Source: Doris montereyensis (Eukaryota; Mollusca; Gastropoda; Nudibranchia; Dorididae). Taken from it: a stretch of DNA of 64,000 nt. The position numbers and the translations under genes were made by a program. The DNA lies in assembly GCA_037039925.1 (NCBI GenBank), contig JAXRKP010001026.1, forward strand, positions 52,501-116,500, in the 5' to 3' direction. The notes beneath the pieces are model-generated. The model was not told the origin of the DNA. It saw only the letters and a program-made list of their open reading frames with translations, and ran no database searches. Of the stretch, positions 12,699 through 24,478 are shown in pieces. The stretch's first letter is position 1; every line of letters begins with the position of its first letter.

Positions 12699-12753
12699 GT
12701 TGTTGCTGTTATTATTATTATTATTTTTTTATTTTTTTTCAATTATTATTATT

Positions 12754-12809
<56 letters not shown>

Positions 12810-12864
12810 ATTATTATTAATAATAATATTTTTGTAACTATTATTATTATTATTATTATTATTA
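12490..12864. repeat. ATC and ATT microsatellites
   Basis: (ATC)n at 12490-12545, then (ATT)n with minor interruptions from 12597 to 12864. The ATT run continues at 15039, on the other side of the TA-flanked element, so the element inserted into this tract. Confidence 0.95.
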
Positions 12865-13094
12865 CAGTGGTACCTCTCTTATCGGGAACCCGGGGAATCG
12901 GGAAACCTGGCCAATTGGGAAGAATTCTCAGGGAACGGAATTGTTTCTATATATTTTACCTCTCTAAACGGAAAGGTCCCCGGCTAATCAGGACAATTTT
13001 CGTTGGCCTGCATTGATTATCATCACCATTTCCCCCATATTTATTTATTCCAACACTCACTTTTTACCCCAATTTGGTTTCTGTGTTAGCAAAA

Positions 13095-13560
13095 CATCTT
13101 TCCATTAATTGCCTTCAAGAGACACACTAGCCTTCAGGATATCCTTGTGCACAATCGCCTCTACTGACTACTCGCCGTCGGGCACCGTGCGATGTGGACG
13201 CACTAACTGCAAGACATGCCCCTTTGTGGACGGCTCCACAACCATTCAGTTCCCTAAACAGACCTGGACAGTGAATGGGCAATTCTCCTGCGCCTCTCGC
13301 AATGTAATTTATGCTCTTCGCTGCAGTCATTGTGGAATGGCCTATATCGGAGAAACTGGCTTGCAACTCTCCAACAGATTTGGCCATCACAGAAGAGATA
13401 TCGAATACTGCGAAAGCAAGCCGGTGCCTTTACATTTTAGACCAGGAATAGACCAGGACATCGAGGTCATGTACCGGCGATGCTGAGTCTAGGAAGTCTT
13501 TAGAGAACCGGTTGATACTAAGATTGGGCACAATCAACCCTGACGGTATGAACGTCTTAC
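13095..13560 (+). pseudogene. Penelope-like element GIY-YIG endonuclease fragment
   Basis: The core at 13160-13440 encodes CGRTNCKTCPF, then CASRNVIYALRCSHCG and AYIGETGLQLSNRFGHH. This is the Cys-rich linker plus GIY-YIG nuclease of Penelope-like retroelements: the VIYALRC and AYIGET strands stand for the GIY and YIG motifs, and the downstream arginine and HH residues fit. Upstream, KRHTSLQDILVHNRL in another frame matches the segment that normally precedes the CxxC knuckle. Downstream, LGTINPDGMN in yet another frame matches the usual C-terminal end. At least two frameshifts make it a dead copy. It lies inside the TA-flanked element and has the same orientation as the ribozyme-like motif at 14438. 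Confidence 0.75.
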
Positions 13561-14435
13561 ACCAATTTGTATAATTTTCTCTGGAGTAACTCCCATAGTC
13601 GGGCACACGCTATTACTATCCCTGACCCTTCACCATCCTCTACCCTACCCCATCCGCCCCCACCATCCCAACGAAACTATCCCACCCTAACCCTGCCCCC
13701 CCCCTCCCCCCCCCCACCCCTTCCTATCCCGGGCAAAGTTGGGTACCTCTGGCAGTTCACACCCCATGTGCCCATCTATGGTAGCGTACTCAATAGTAGG
13801 CATCTTTGAACACTTTTTTTTTTTAATTTAAAAAAAAAAAAAAAATTTTATGTTCACCATTTACCGGAAGCAAATTTGCGCACGGTTTCTTACTATTACG
13901 GAATAGACCCTATTTTATCACCAAGGAGAAAATACTTGAGACTTTGATAACTTGGATAGCATCAGCTAGTCCTAAGTGGCATTTTAAAAAAATTTCAGAT
14001 AAGTTGTTTACTCTCTTCCCTTATTGCATCAATAAATTTGTAATTTATGTACATTTCGCACCTTCAGTGTAAATTTTTGCCTTGATTGATACTTCCTTTC
14101 ATTCATTCTCTATCATTTCTTCTTTCTAGACCCAGTGAGATATAGATCTAGTCTTACATTTATCCTATTTTTTCGTTCTTGTTTCCCATACTCACACGTC
14201 TCTCTCTCCCTTTCTTTCTTCCTGCCTTTTTTCTTTCTCTCTTTTTTTCTCTCTCTCTCTCTCTCTATTTCTCTCTATTCTCTCACCGCTCATTCTTTAC
14301 ACCCCACTCTGTTACGTTTTCTTATATCACTGTCTTTTTCTTTCTTTCTTTCTCCTTTATGTTTTTCTTCTGACATCACATTGTGTGATGCCGGAGGTAT
14401 TACTTAGATCTAGATTCTAGATATTTCTCTTTGTT

Positions 14436-14475
14436 GTCTGACGAAGGGTTATACCCGAAACGTCACGTGTTTGTT
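14436..14475 (+). ncRNA. Hammerhead-ribozyme-like core motif (candidate)
   Basis: CTGACGA at 14438-14444 is followed by a GGG/CCC hairpin and then GAAA at 14457-14460 and CGTC. This is the order CUGANGA, stem II, GAAA of the hammerhead catalytic core. Penelope-like elements are known to carry hammerhead motifs near their ends, and a Penelope-like nuclease lies 900 bp upstream on the same strand. Weak points are an unpaired A before stem II, a stem III of only two base pairs, and no clear stem I, so it may be a decayed version. Confidence 0.35.
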
Positions 14476-15037
14476 CTGTCGTTATTAGTGGAGTTGTCAC
14501 TGAATTGTCATATTTCACCAATTATTACACCCGCATTAACCCGCATTAGTGCTACATGTGTTATACATTGCATGTGTACACGATGTTGCAAGTGCCAGTT
14601 CGCAATGACCATAAGCTAGACACACCAGACATCCATTAAGAAGGTGTGAAAACATAGGTCGAGCCAGCCGGTACTGTGTTGACACGGGGCGGTAATTAGA
14701 AAGCTGTGCACTGTCAGTCTTTTATTGCCCGCCTCATCCGCCAATCACAAGGGTGGACACAAGAGGAGATTTAACGACCCACCATGCCTTCTTGATTACG
14801 TGTCTTATCTATCTACCGTTCAAGGAAGATTGAGTGTGAGTGATATCTTTGATGAATGCCATCTTTGTTTTGATCAACTGGTCCTTTGGCTACTTGTTCG
14901 TTTAATTCTGCCTTTTACCACTCACAGAAGGGCTTAGGTTCCTCAAACTGCTGAGGCAAAACCAAAATCCCGAGGTCCCCCCGGTAAATCGACGATTTTA
15001 CAATCCACCAAGACTTCCCAATTAGAGAAGTTCCACT

Positions 15038-15137
<100 letters not shown>

Positions 15138-15181
15138 ATTGTCTTTTTACATCTATAACTCCATATTATGTAGCTGACAAT

Positions 15182-15998
15182 ATGCCCTGTGGAGGAAGGA
15201 GACGATTTCATTCTCTCATTAATTTGGTTATTGTTGCTGTTTTTGCTGTTTGCATCAAACAGATTTTCAAGAGAATTTCACTCTCGTTTGCTGGAGATAG
15301 GATCAGTGACTCAGAGCAGCTCTTGTAAGACGTTAGTCATATTTCTTTCAACCAATACACCGCTTATAAAAGTGTTTCTGCTCTGTCACTATGGAACTAA
15401 ACTGCATTGCTGTCATGAAAGGAAAAATTCAAACTATTTGAATTCATTTAGAGACGGGAAACATCTCCGGAAAGAGTTGGAATCAGTTTTAAAATTAAAA
15501 AGCTCTACAAAAGAAAATTGTACCAAAAGGCAAGTTGTATGAAGCAAACATGCCTGGTAAAAATCAGAAAGAGGAAAATTTGCTGGTGAAAAATGTGTTA
15601 GGACAAAGAAAGTCTCTTAAGAACAAACAAGAAAATGAATTTAAGAATTTTTTACTCAAAAGAGAAATGTTTTGTTCTCTCAAGACAATTTCAATGCACT
15701 GAATCGTACAATATTTAAAAGACTTTCAAAGAATTCACATCATCGCTATAGCCGAGAGGTTATTGATGAGGCCGAAGATCTGGCTGTTTTGGTCCAAGGT
15801 GATAATCCTAAGAATAAGGAAAAATAGCAGAAATGATAGCGTCTAACTTTGCAACATCTGAAAACCTTGGCGATCCTATCCCACAGCTAAAGGATGATGG
15901 CCAGTCTTCAATAAGTAAATATCGGCTGTTACTCAATCAGCTTAAGTCACTGAAAGACAGAGAGGCCAAGAATTACGAAGACAGGCCTTTAAAACGCA
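15182..15998 (+). CDS. TSP1 receptor gene exon 1: signal peptide and N-terminal region (frame-broken)
   Basis: An ATG with A at -3 opens MPCGGRRRFHSLINLVIVAV, a classic n-region (RRR) plus hydrophobic h-region, so a signal peptide or signal anchor. The frame continues as ISDSEQLL and then breaks. Coding-like sequence carries on in other frames: RDGKHLRKELESVLK, then EANMPGKNQKEENLLVKNV, then YSREVIDEAEDLAVLVQG, then GQSSISKYRLLLNQLKSLKD. The switches fall at or near A-rich runs, for example AAAA at 15525-15528 and AAAAA at 15822-15826. The region is rich in Lys, Asn and Leu and may be helical. It ends in LKR-A followed by gtaagt (phase 1). An acceptor-like tatgtag at 15166-15172 leaves open that this is an internal exon. 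The middle of the exon (about 15325-15440) cannot be placed in one frame with confidence. Confidence 0.5.
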
Positions 15999-16080
15999 GT
16001 AAGTAGTCTTTTCCTTAAAGCTAGCAGTAGAACATTTGCCTCATTGTTGCATCTTTATAATTTACTCAACAGTACAAAGA

Positions 16081-16300
16081 CTAAAATAAATGCACATGAA
16101 ACCCATTCACTCTTTCTCCCACCTCATTCACACTTGCCTGCCTCTTCCTGCCCTCCCCACACACACACACACACACACACAAATGCAACAAACAATTACA
16201 TGTAATCAAAAATATTAAAAACCAAAGAAATTCAGGACAAGACAAAATGCTACACAATTCACCCCCCACCCCCCCCCATAACAAAAAAACAACGAAAACC
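16081..16300. other. Intronic sequence with AC repeat
   Basis: Intron of the TSP1 gene. It holds a short (AC)n at 16160-16181 and a C-rich patch at 16262-16278. No coding signal seen. Confidence 0.5.
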
Positions 16301-16700
16301 TATCCCCTTAAAATGGAATGGCAGCTTACAATTGCTTGAATATTGTTTTTCATTTGATTACTTGCATGATGGTATTTTGACCACATTTGAAAAGGCTTGC
16401 AGAGGAGTTTGTTTGAAGCAAAACTTTGGATTTGAGCAACTAACTTATTGGCTGATCTTGCATCTGTCCAAATAATGTGCTATGTTTAAACTAATTGATA
16501 TTCTTACATGAAATTTCAACATCTGTTCATTCAGTGAGTGATCAAGAAAACATGTGAATGTAGAACATCAAGGCAGAATTCTCGAAATTCTTGATAAGTC
16601 TTAGTGTTGGTTTTTTTTTCCCTTTTCATGGTAAAACTCAGATTGAGAAAAGTTTTACTCAGTTTTGTTAGCCACAGTTTAAATAGCATTTTGGAATAGT

Positions 16701-16991
16701 AAAGTTCCTTCAAGGCCATTACGGCCTATGAAGCTGGAGCTTATCCTCATTTCTATAGTGTGAAGCGGAACGGATGATAATAATTACCTCCTGGACAGGA
16801 CACTAGCTTGATGCAGGTTTTTACTCCCAAGCTAGTACTTGTACCCATGTTACACCTGGGTGGAGTGGGGAAAATGCATGTAAAGTGTCTTTCCAAAGGA
16901 ACACGAACGGCATGTCTGGCTTTGCCAGGATTCAAACCCGGGACCTTATGGTCCCCAGTCTGTTAGCCTAATCACTCGACCACCGAGACTG
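16701..16991 (-). mobile_element. SINE S1, near full length
   Basis: Read on the minus strand it starts with a tRNA-like head: a TGG-TCGAGTGATTAGGC A-box region and a GGGTTTGAATCC B box. The body words ctcctggacaggac, actcccaagctagt and gtggggaaaatgcatg recur in every S1 copy. It lies in intron 1. Confidence 0.85.
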
Positions 16992-17966
16992 TAGGTTATT
17001 TAATCCATATCTTGATAGAGAGTTATTTTGACACAATTTTTTATATATATGCTTGTCTTTACAGTTTATTCCACGTTTTCTGCAATTCAGCACAATACAA
17101 GGAATATCTGTCTCCTGATAACAAAGAAGTAGCTTTTCTTTTGTAATACATGTACAAATTTCACTTGCAATACAATCATCACATCTTATCTTGCTTTGCA
17201 ATCAGGCAAATACACATTGTATGTTGTAATGTGTATTTCTTGAATTTTTTAATGTATGTGACATGAAAAATTATTGATCCAAGATATTGTCGGCACTTAT
17301 AATTAATGGCATGTGATGTAGGCTATACCATCTGTTAAAAGCCGATAGGGCAAGACAATGAAACATGCAACAAGTGTAAATTGGTTGACTCAATCAAGCA
17401 TGATTTAATGCATGACACAGGTCAAAAAACTACTTTATAAAAATAAATAAATAAATTATATATATATATATTTTGTATGGAAATACTCAAAGGCATGAAG
17501 TATGATCCTTTATTTTCATATCCCTATAAGTCTACTTAATTATCCTGTAATTAATTAATCAAATTAGCTTTGTTTCCATTCTATATGCAGTCATACTTTT
17601 TTATTGTCTGTGCGGAAGCCGTTGCCAAGTGTCAACATAATCAACAGTCACAGTGTGTATGATACGGTTAGATCACATTCAGTTTAAATCTAGAATCTAC
17701 ATATGGTTTGATTTGACTTATAAATCAAATCAAACATAGAGTCTAGATCGAGATGTAGTTCTAGATCTAAACTGTCGTTACATTCAGATTGATGGACAAA
17801 CAGTGCAATGGCAACAATGAATAATTATAAATTTACATTACACAGAAAGGTTTTCCTGATATCCTTAACGCCCTCATACTCTTAAAATGACACATGATAT
17901 TCATCCTGGCAGTGAAGACAAGAGCCTGTATCAAGTGACGTTGTCTTTTTCCTTTCAACTCCACAG

Positions 17967-18016
17967 AGAAGAGGAGTTTTTATAACATTATGAGACGAAC
18001 TATGTCAGCTATTAAG
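17967..18016 (+). CDS. TSP1 receptor gene exon 2 (50 bp)
   Basis: The exon runs from a ctccacag acceptor to a gtcagt donor, phase 1 in and phase 0 out, and encodes KRSFYNIMRRTMSAIK. Joined to the end of exon 1 it creates the basic run LKRKKR just before SFYN, a good furin-type cleavage site shortly before the first TSP1 repeat. Length and phases fit the flanking exons exactly. A diverged copy with the same acceptor and donor lies 533 bp downstream at 18500-18552, which supports this being a real exon that was duplicated. Confidence 0.65.
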
Positions 18017-18499
18017 GTCAGTGATAATATTTGGGGTTTCACAATGGGAGTAGTTTGATCAACTTGGAGAAACAGGATGTATATTTTTAGATGCCAAGTG
18101 GGTGGGGTGGGGAGAGGTGCATTGCATAGCAACAGTGAAGGAATATTTTTCTCTATTAAACCAACACAATTTTGTCCTAGACCTTTCTTTGCCAGCTTTC
18201 GTGGCTTAATATTCAACAAAGAAGTGGATATTATATATTATATCTCGAGTATAGACTTAAGACTAAAATCTCAATTATGTCATTCTATAGGTCTAACTGT
18301 AATATCCGTTTCTTTGATAATTCTTAGGTTAAGAAATTGAGCCAAGAGCGGTTGATGACAAAATTATCTTAGTTTGATCAAGAAAAGTAGACCATCACTG
18401 TTGCTACCCAATGTTCCCACAATCACGTCTAATAATGTACATCCATTTTTCCAACTTTATCAAACTACTTCTATTTATTTATATTTTGTGACTCCACAG

Positions 18500-18552
18500 A
18501 GAAGAAAAGTTTTATTTAGCAAATCCTGCATGCAAGTCTACCTGTCATTAAA
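18500..18552 (+). pseudogene. Diverged duplicate of exon 2
   Basis: Starting at an identical ctccacag acceptor, the 53-bp block begins AGAAGAAAAGTTTTAT and ends CTGTCATTAAA followed by gtcagtgatga. That matches AGAAGAGGAGTTTTTAT and CAGCTATTAAG followed by gtcagtgataa at 17967-18027. It keeps the same phases (1 in, 0 out) but has an in-frame TAG after six codons. It is either a decayed duplicate or, if the T run is miscalled, a mutually exclusive alternative exon. Confidence 0.6.
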
Positions 18553-18764
18553 GTCAGTGATGACTCGTGGTTGCCAATGAAATCTTCAAAGTGGCGATAT
18601 ATGAGGACGGGAAGGGACGTTTTCATTTGTGGTTTTTTTCACCTCTGAAGGCTGGAGTTGAAAGTGGGGTGAAAAGGGAGCAGAGCGGACATGTTAGTAC
18701 ATGATTTCACTTTTTTTCCCCATAATTTCTGAGTTTGAGTTCATCACATAACTGGTCTATGTTG

Positions 18765-19068
18765 TGTGGGTGGCGGAGTAGTTAGGCTGCCGGACTGGGG
18801 ATCATGAGATCCTGAGTTCAAATCCTAACAAAGTTGGGTCCGAAAGTTGTGATCATTGGGAAGGACACTTTACACGTATTTTCCCCCACTCTGCCCAGGT
18901 GCAAATGGGTACAAGAAGCACTAGCTTGGGATTAAAAACTTATGTCAGACTACCGTCCTGGCCAGGAGATGATTATTGTTACCTGTTCTGCTTCACGCTA
19001 TGGAAACCGGAAGAAAAGCTCCGGCTTTATGGGCCATAGCGGCCGTGACGGAACTTTGCTTTGGCTGT
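18765..19068 (+). mobile_element. SINE S1, full length
   Basis: The plus strand gives the tRNA-like head directly: TGGCGGAGTAGTTAGGCTGC (A-box region) and GAGTTCAAATCC (B box). It is followed by the S1 body and ends at gacggaactttgctt. Confidence 0.88.
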
Positions 19069-19194
19069 CAAGTTTAAGTTTGTGTTTTGTTTTTTTTATT
19101 GATTCTATCTCCAATGGGGTGTGAGTAAAAGCATGGGGGTGGGGAGAGAATTTTGAAAGCGACTCTGATATTTTTAAAAATTCCTCCTTATCAT

Positions 19195-19318
19195 TCGAGG
19201 GCGGTTGGCGGGCACTGCTGGTCCTATTTCTTTCCTTTGCTTCTTTCACTTATCTTTCATTTTGCTTGCTGTTTCCTATTAATTCACCCTGACATCATCG
19301 CAATGGAGGACGAGGTAA
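19195..19318 (+). repeat. Dispersed repeat P, copy 2
   Basis: Contains ggcgggcactgctggtccta and ttcaccctgacatcatcgca, matching copy 1 at 12085. Confidence 0.7.
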
Positions 19319-19689
19319 CTTTCAATTAAATAATCTTTAACATTCTTTTCAAACACCTGTTTGCCTTTTTTTAAAAGTCAAACTTGTGAATTATTGCGTT
19401 ATTTTTGAAAGGGAAAAGGCATGGGTTGAGAGTGGATTGGGTTTTACATTTTTATTTGGTGTGTCTAATATTATGAGATGTCCACACCGAAGAAAAAACA
19501 TTTATTTTGAAATTAAGAAAGCAAAAAAAATTAAAAGATTTATAAAACAAAAACAAACAAAAATTGCTTTCTCTCTATATGAGAGTATGCCTGTGACAGC
19601 CATATTTTTTTAAAAGGATAAAAAAAAATACCACATTTCAGAATCGTTTTGATTAGAAGCATAATATATTTATGGAAGTAGAACATAAG

Positions 19690-19965
19690 GTAAATTTCCT
19701 TCAAGGTCATTATGGCCCATAGAACCAAAGCTAATCCCGTGATACGGTTGATAATCATCCCCTCCTGGACAGGATGCTAGTCTGACACAGATTTTTGTTT
19801 TTACTCTCAAGCTAGCGCTTGTACCCATTTACACTTGGGTCAAGGGGGGAAAATGCGTGTTAAGTGTCTTTCCCATGGAACACACCTTCAGGCCTAGCTT
19901 TGCCAAGATTCAAACCCAGGACCTCATGATTGCAAGTCTGACAGCCTAACCACTCAGCCATACAT
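19690..19965 (-). mobile_element. SINE S1, near full length
   Basis: Contains ttccttcaaggtcattatgg, cctcctggacaggatgctag and the head region aacccaggacctcatgattg to ctaaccactcagccat. It ends about 130 bp before the first TSP1 exon. Confidence 0.88.
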
Positions 19966-20094
19966 TTGTACAAAAGTCACCTAAAGATCTTGTTTTGATC
20001 AAAAATGGCGAACTCTTTCTTCATCTGCTGTCCGATCCCTCTCTCTCCTCCCTTTCATCCCCACCCTTCCCTCTCTCTGCTTTGGTTGGCTCAG

Positions 20095-20254
20095 GTTAAA
20101 TGGACTAGATGGGAATCCTGGAGTGAATGCTCTTCCTCATGCAAGAATGACGGGACCAGGACTCGGAAACGAACATGCATGTCAATGCAAAGATCATCGT
20201 GTAATGGACCATCACGTGATAGCCAGTCCTGCAACCAAGAGATAGAATGTGAAG
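20095..20254 (+). CDS. TSP1 receptor gene exon 3: first thrombospondin type 1 repeat
   Basis: This 160-bp exon runs from a pyrimidine-rich tggctcag acceptor (phase 0) to a gtcaga donor (phase 1) and encodes one complete TSP1 module. It starts VKWTRWESWSECSSSC, with the layered W-x-x-W core. KNDGTRTRKRTC follows, then CNGPSRDSQSC and finally IECE. Six cysteines are present at normal spacing (EC, SC, TC, SC, SC, EC). In TSP1 folds the Trp and Arg residues stack as a ladder, and the exposed WTRWESW strip may be C-mannosylated. There are no frame breaks. The exon matches one domain exactly, as is usual for TSP1 genes. Confidence 0.92.
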
Positions 20255-21349
20255 GTCAGAGTCATTAGTATGTGGGGTTAAAATGGTCTTAGCATTTGTG
20301 GTGCCTACTATTGAAGACACATATGTCATTTTAGACAAATCATGTCTTGTGGGATTTTGTTAAAAAGGAAACAACACAACGAGAGAAATCCTTAATTATT
20401 AAGTACAAGCATGCCCATAAATAATGTTGGATTATGATTTCTCTTCATTATAAAGCTGGGTCTCTTGAACTTTGACTGTGGTCAACTTAGAAACTAACTG
20501 TATCGGTTGTGGGTGACACCAAGTATGGTTATTAGATCAATTTAGTAGCTTATTCGATGCTGAATTTACGCGGGCTTTTTATGTATTATTTGATACTGAA
20601 GCTGTGCAGGTTTTTATTATAATGACCGGAAATCAAGAAATTAGATCTAGTAGCAATAAAAACATTTGTGGATCGCAGGCAAAACAATCTGTTTCCATCC
20701 ATTAAAATACTGATTGGATCCAAGAGTTTATTCACTAAGAACCTAAAGCAGGCTATTTGACATCCACATGCGAAATATGGAAGCTGTGAGTGCAGTGGTT
20801 CCTGAGTTATAAGCGGTCAATGTTAGAGACGTTCAGCTATATACATATAGACTTTTATGTATCACAGAAAACCTGATCTTTTAAATCAGAAAACCCAGAG
20901 GAGGATTGAAGGTAGACTTCAAATCTCTTTTGGAAGACAAAGGGTTGTGAAAAGTTAGAAATTGAAGGAAAAAAGAAGACTAAAGAAAATGTTTCTAGAA
21001 CATTGTTAATAAATAGCTTAAGTTCTATACATGTAATTATTTTTATTTTCGTACTTTACCCCTCTTGTAATTTTGTTTAAATTATTTTATTTCCGTTTGC
21101 AGCACACAATTTTCTAATTTTCTTGTATTGAAATCAGATTTTATTACAATGACATTCTTTATGTGTTGTCTGTACTATGACATGTCACTGTAAAGTGCTC
21201 AGAGGTTGATCTAGCATTGATGATGAGTGCTATAGAAATGTATGTTATTATTATTATTATTATTATAAGAAAAATTGCTTTAAAGCCTTCAAAAAAAGTA
21301 AGTCCCATACGCAGTGAGCATAGAGTAACCCAGGTATACTGCACAATGT

Positions 21350-21530
21350 GGTAGTTTGCCATTGCTTTCCATGCCACCCTTACTTTCGCTGAGTCTGAAT
21401 AGACCTAGCTACCCATTTTGCCTGCTGGAAAGACAGGAGAGCCAAAAAACTGCCCGGACTGGGGATCGAAAGCCGGCCTTCTGGGTGACAGTCAGACGCT
21501 CTACCGACTGAGCTTCCAGTGCCTCCTTTA
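21350..21530 (-). mobile_element. tRNA-like SINE family S3
   Basis: Read on the minus strand the right end gives a head like CTCAGTCGGTAGAGCGTCTG (A-box region) and a GATCCCC-type B-box area. It pairs with the copy at 30385-30550 through tttccatgcc, cctagctacccat and gtcagacgctctaccgac. Confidence 0.7.
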
Positions 21531-21533
21531 AAG

Positions 21534-21822
21534 TAAAGTTCCTTCAAGGCCGTTTTGGCCCATAGAACCGGACGTTATCCCGGTTTCTATAGCATGAAGC
21601 GGAATGGGTGATAATAATCACCTCCTGGACAAGATGCTATTCTGACGCAGGTCTCACTCCCAAGCTAGTGCTTGTACCCATTTGCACCTGGGTAGAGTGG
21701 GGAAATGCATGTTATGTGTCTTTCCCAAGGAACACAATGTCAGGCCTAACTATACCAGGACTCGAGCTCAGGACCTTATAATCCCAAGTCCGGCAGCCTA
21801 ACCACTCAGCCACCGACGTCAA
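21534..21822 (-). mobile_element. SINE S1, near full length
   Basis: Head-to-tail neighbour of the next S1 copy. Contains cacctcctggacaagatgct, cacctgggtagagtggggaa and agcctaaccactcagccacc. Confidence 0.88.
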
Positions 21823-21849
21823 ACAGTGCCTCCTTTAAAGCCCTAGTAA

Positions 21850-22130
21850 AATAAAATTTCTTCAAAGCCATTACACCCATGGAGCCAAAGTATATCCTGG
21901 TTTCTATAACATGAAGCAGAATTCGAGTGACAATGACATTGCCTTCTGGACAGGAAGCTAGTCTGTGACAGGATTTACTCCTCAGCCGATGCTGATACCC
22001 AGATGCACCAAAAGGTTTGAGTGAGGGAATGTGTATTAGGTATCTTTCTCTTGCACGGAACACAAGGTTGAACCTTGGATTGACAAGATTTGAACCCAGG
22101 ACCTCATGACTCCAAGTCTAGAAGAATTAC
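21850..22130 (-). mobile_element. SINE S1, diverged copy
   Basis: Contains catgaagcagaattc, ttctggacaggaagctagtc and gaacccaggacctcatgact. It lies directly beside the previous S1 in the same orientation, so two insertions or a duplication. Confidence 0.8.
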
Positions 22131-22693
22131 TTCTCTGCAACCAATTTCACAAGCGAGGTAAAAAAAACAACGAATCAGAGCGAATTGAATGACAGGAACC
22201 GTATCATTTCATTGACAGCTTATCTAGAAACGTTCCTTGAGTGCTCTGCTGTATTGTTGTTCATCACAGATTTGTTCAAAGCCGTCACGGCATTGAATCT
22301 TATACCAGTTTCTATCACATGATGTGGGTGTATTGTCAGTGAGACAGCACTCTCTACAGTGTTTTCCAAACAAAAGAATTTTTATTTTCAATATTTTCAA
22401 AATTCCCTTTTATCGCAGTTCTTCTCTTCTTGCTCCTCTTTCGTTTTCATTTCTTTCGCATAATTTTTTCTTTTTGTTTTTTCCCTATGCAGGCTATTCG
22501 TGGTGCTATGATATTGTATTAAATGCATTTTGCTGTCACGTTATGGGATGTTTTGTTTTATATGCATAGTTTGATTTCAGTGTTCTAGAACTCACACACA
22601 CACACATGCACACGTACACACACACACACACACACACATGTAGATATATTGAGACATGCATATATATTTATTTTTTTGTTTATTTATTTTTAG

Positions 22694-22847
22694 CTAAATG
22701 GAGAGGATGGAGTGAGTGGGGTCCATGCTCCGTCTCGTGCGGAAACGGCTATGAAGCACGCAGTCGAACATGCCTGACTATGGACATCGATGTCAAGTGT
22801 AAAGGAACGTCCAGTGGCCTCAAAACTTGTCGCTACCCCCTTGCCAG
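22694..22847 (+). CDS. TSP1 receptor gene exon 4: second thrombospondin type 1 repeat
   Basis: The exon starts in phase 1 after a ttttag acceptor and encodes AKWRGWSEWGPCSVSCGNG, then RSRTC, then VKC and KTC. The WSEWGPCSVSCG string is textbook TSP1. As written, the last expected cysteine is missing and the frame at the gtcaaa donor is phase 2, which does not fit the next exon. One extra C in the CCCCC run at 22836-22840 would supply the sixth cysteine in a PPCQ ending and give phase 0, exactly what exon 5 needs. That double coincidence makes a missed homopolymer base likely. Upstream of the acceptor lies an AC repeat and a T-rich tract. Confidence 0.88.
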
Positions 22848-23265
22848 GTCAAATTTATATCCTAATTCCTATGACGGTGATAACCAATTGATAGGGGGTC
22901 AGTGTTCGGGGGGGGGGGGCACCTTTTAAGGTTCTTAAGTTCATATTGTGAGTTTGGATATCTCATTCTTAGTCCAGAGGTCTACTTTCCTTTTAAGGAA
23001 AAAAAAACTTTGTTTACTAAAGATACTTTTCAAAATGCTAGAAATTACAAATTATCTCTGATAACAGTAAGACTGATATGTACATGAATTTTACTGACCA
23101 TGTTTTTACAACTAATGAAATTGTACCATCTTGTGTATTTTTGATTTTTAAGAAATGTTTAAGATTTTAATGAATATTGACTAGTGCACATGTGAGAGCG
23201 AGAGGAACCGGCAATTGCAAAATGCCTTGAGGATTCGACAAAATGCGCTATAGAAATTCTTATTA

Positions 23266-23742
23266 CAGTGGTGTCAGCTGAAGAACCCACTGCCTAAGAA
23301 CCCAGTCTGCTTGAATATCCGCTATTTCATTGCAACAGAATTGTCCTTTTATTGAAATTTACCCCGTTCTGATCCTAATACTTACAGCCGGGCCCACCTT
23401 AGAACCTGGTCTGACCGGGAGATATGAAAGTCATGAAAACAAGGCATACTCGTTTGAACGATAACCCATGATATGTTGCAAGTGAATCATGGAAAGGCGG
23501 GTAGGAAGTCTATTGCATTGGTCCAGATACTGGAAAGCGTTATAAACATGTCACAAAGGCGTGCCAGACACCAACTGACAAATATGAGGAATGTTCACCA
23601 CCGGCCCTGGCCACCTGTGACTATGTGACATGAATAATGAAGCCAAAATAAAAAGCATGTCAGAGTTCACCATAGAACCTGGTCCCCTAAGAACCCGCTG
23701 TTACATTCTCCCGAGGACCGGGGTCTTAGGTGGACACCACTG
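23266..23742. mobile_element. 477-bp TA-type MITE with CAGTGG inverted ends
   Basis: The left end is CAGTGGTGTCAGCTGAAGAA, preceded by TA. The right end, read on the minus strand, begins CAGTGGTGTCCACCTAAGAC. The ends resemble those of the 2.17-kb element at 12865. It sits in the intron between exons 4 and 5 and has no ORF. The right flank is CA rather than TA. Confidence 0.65.
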
Positions 23743-24001
23743 CATTGGGTTTTTAGGCTGATACCAACAGCGCAATACAGGGAATGACTTACAAAAATAA
23801 GAATTTGTGGCTGTCGTTTTTTAATTTCCACCCTGTGATAGTCGTATTTGGTTCTTCTGTTTTGGGTTTGATGTTTGCTAATCTATCTTTTTTTATAGAA
23901 ATCAATTTTTTAAAATCTTTTTTACGCCGTCTGTTAAGTAACAAGCTGATTGGTAAGTTTACTGTTAAGTTGATCATTGATAATATAATAATAATAATGA
24001 C

Positions 24002-24439
<438 letters not shown>

Positions 24440-24478
24440 TCATATCTAAATCTAATTGTTTTGAATAATTTCAAACAG

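Noticed and set aside
14725..14937. 70-residue ORF inside the TA-flanked element
   Set aside because: No similarity to transposase motifs such as DDE spacing or helix-turn-helix; treated as chance.
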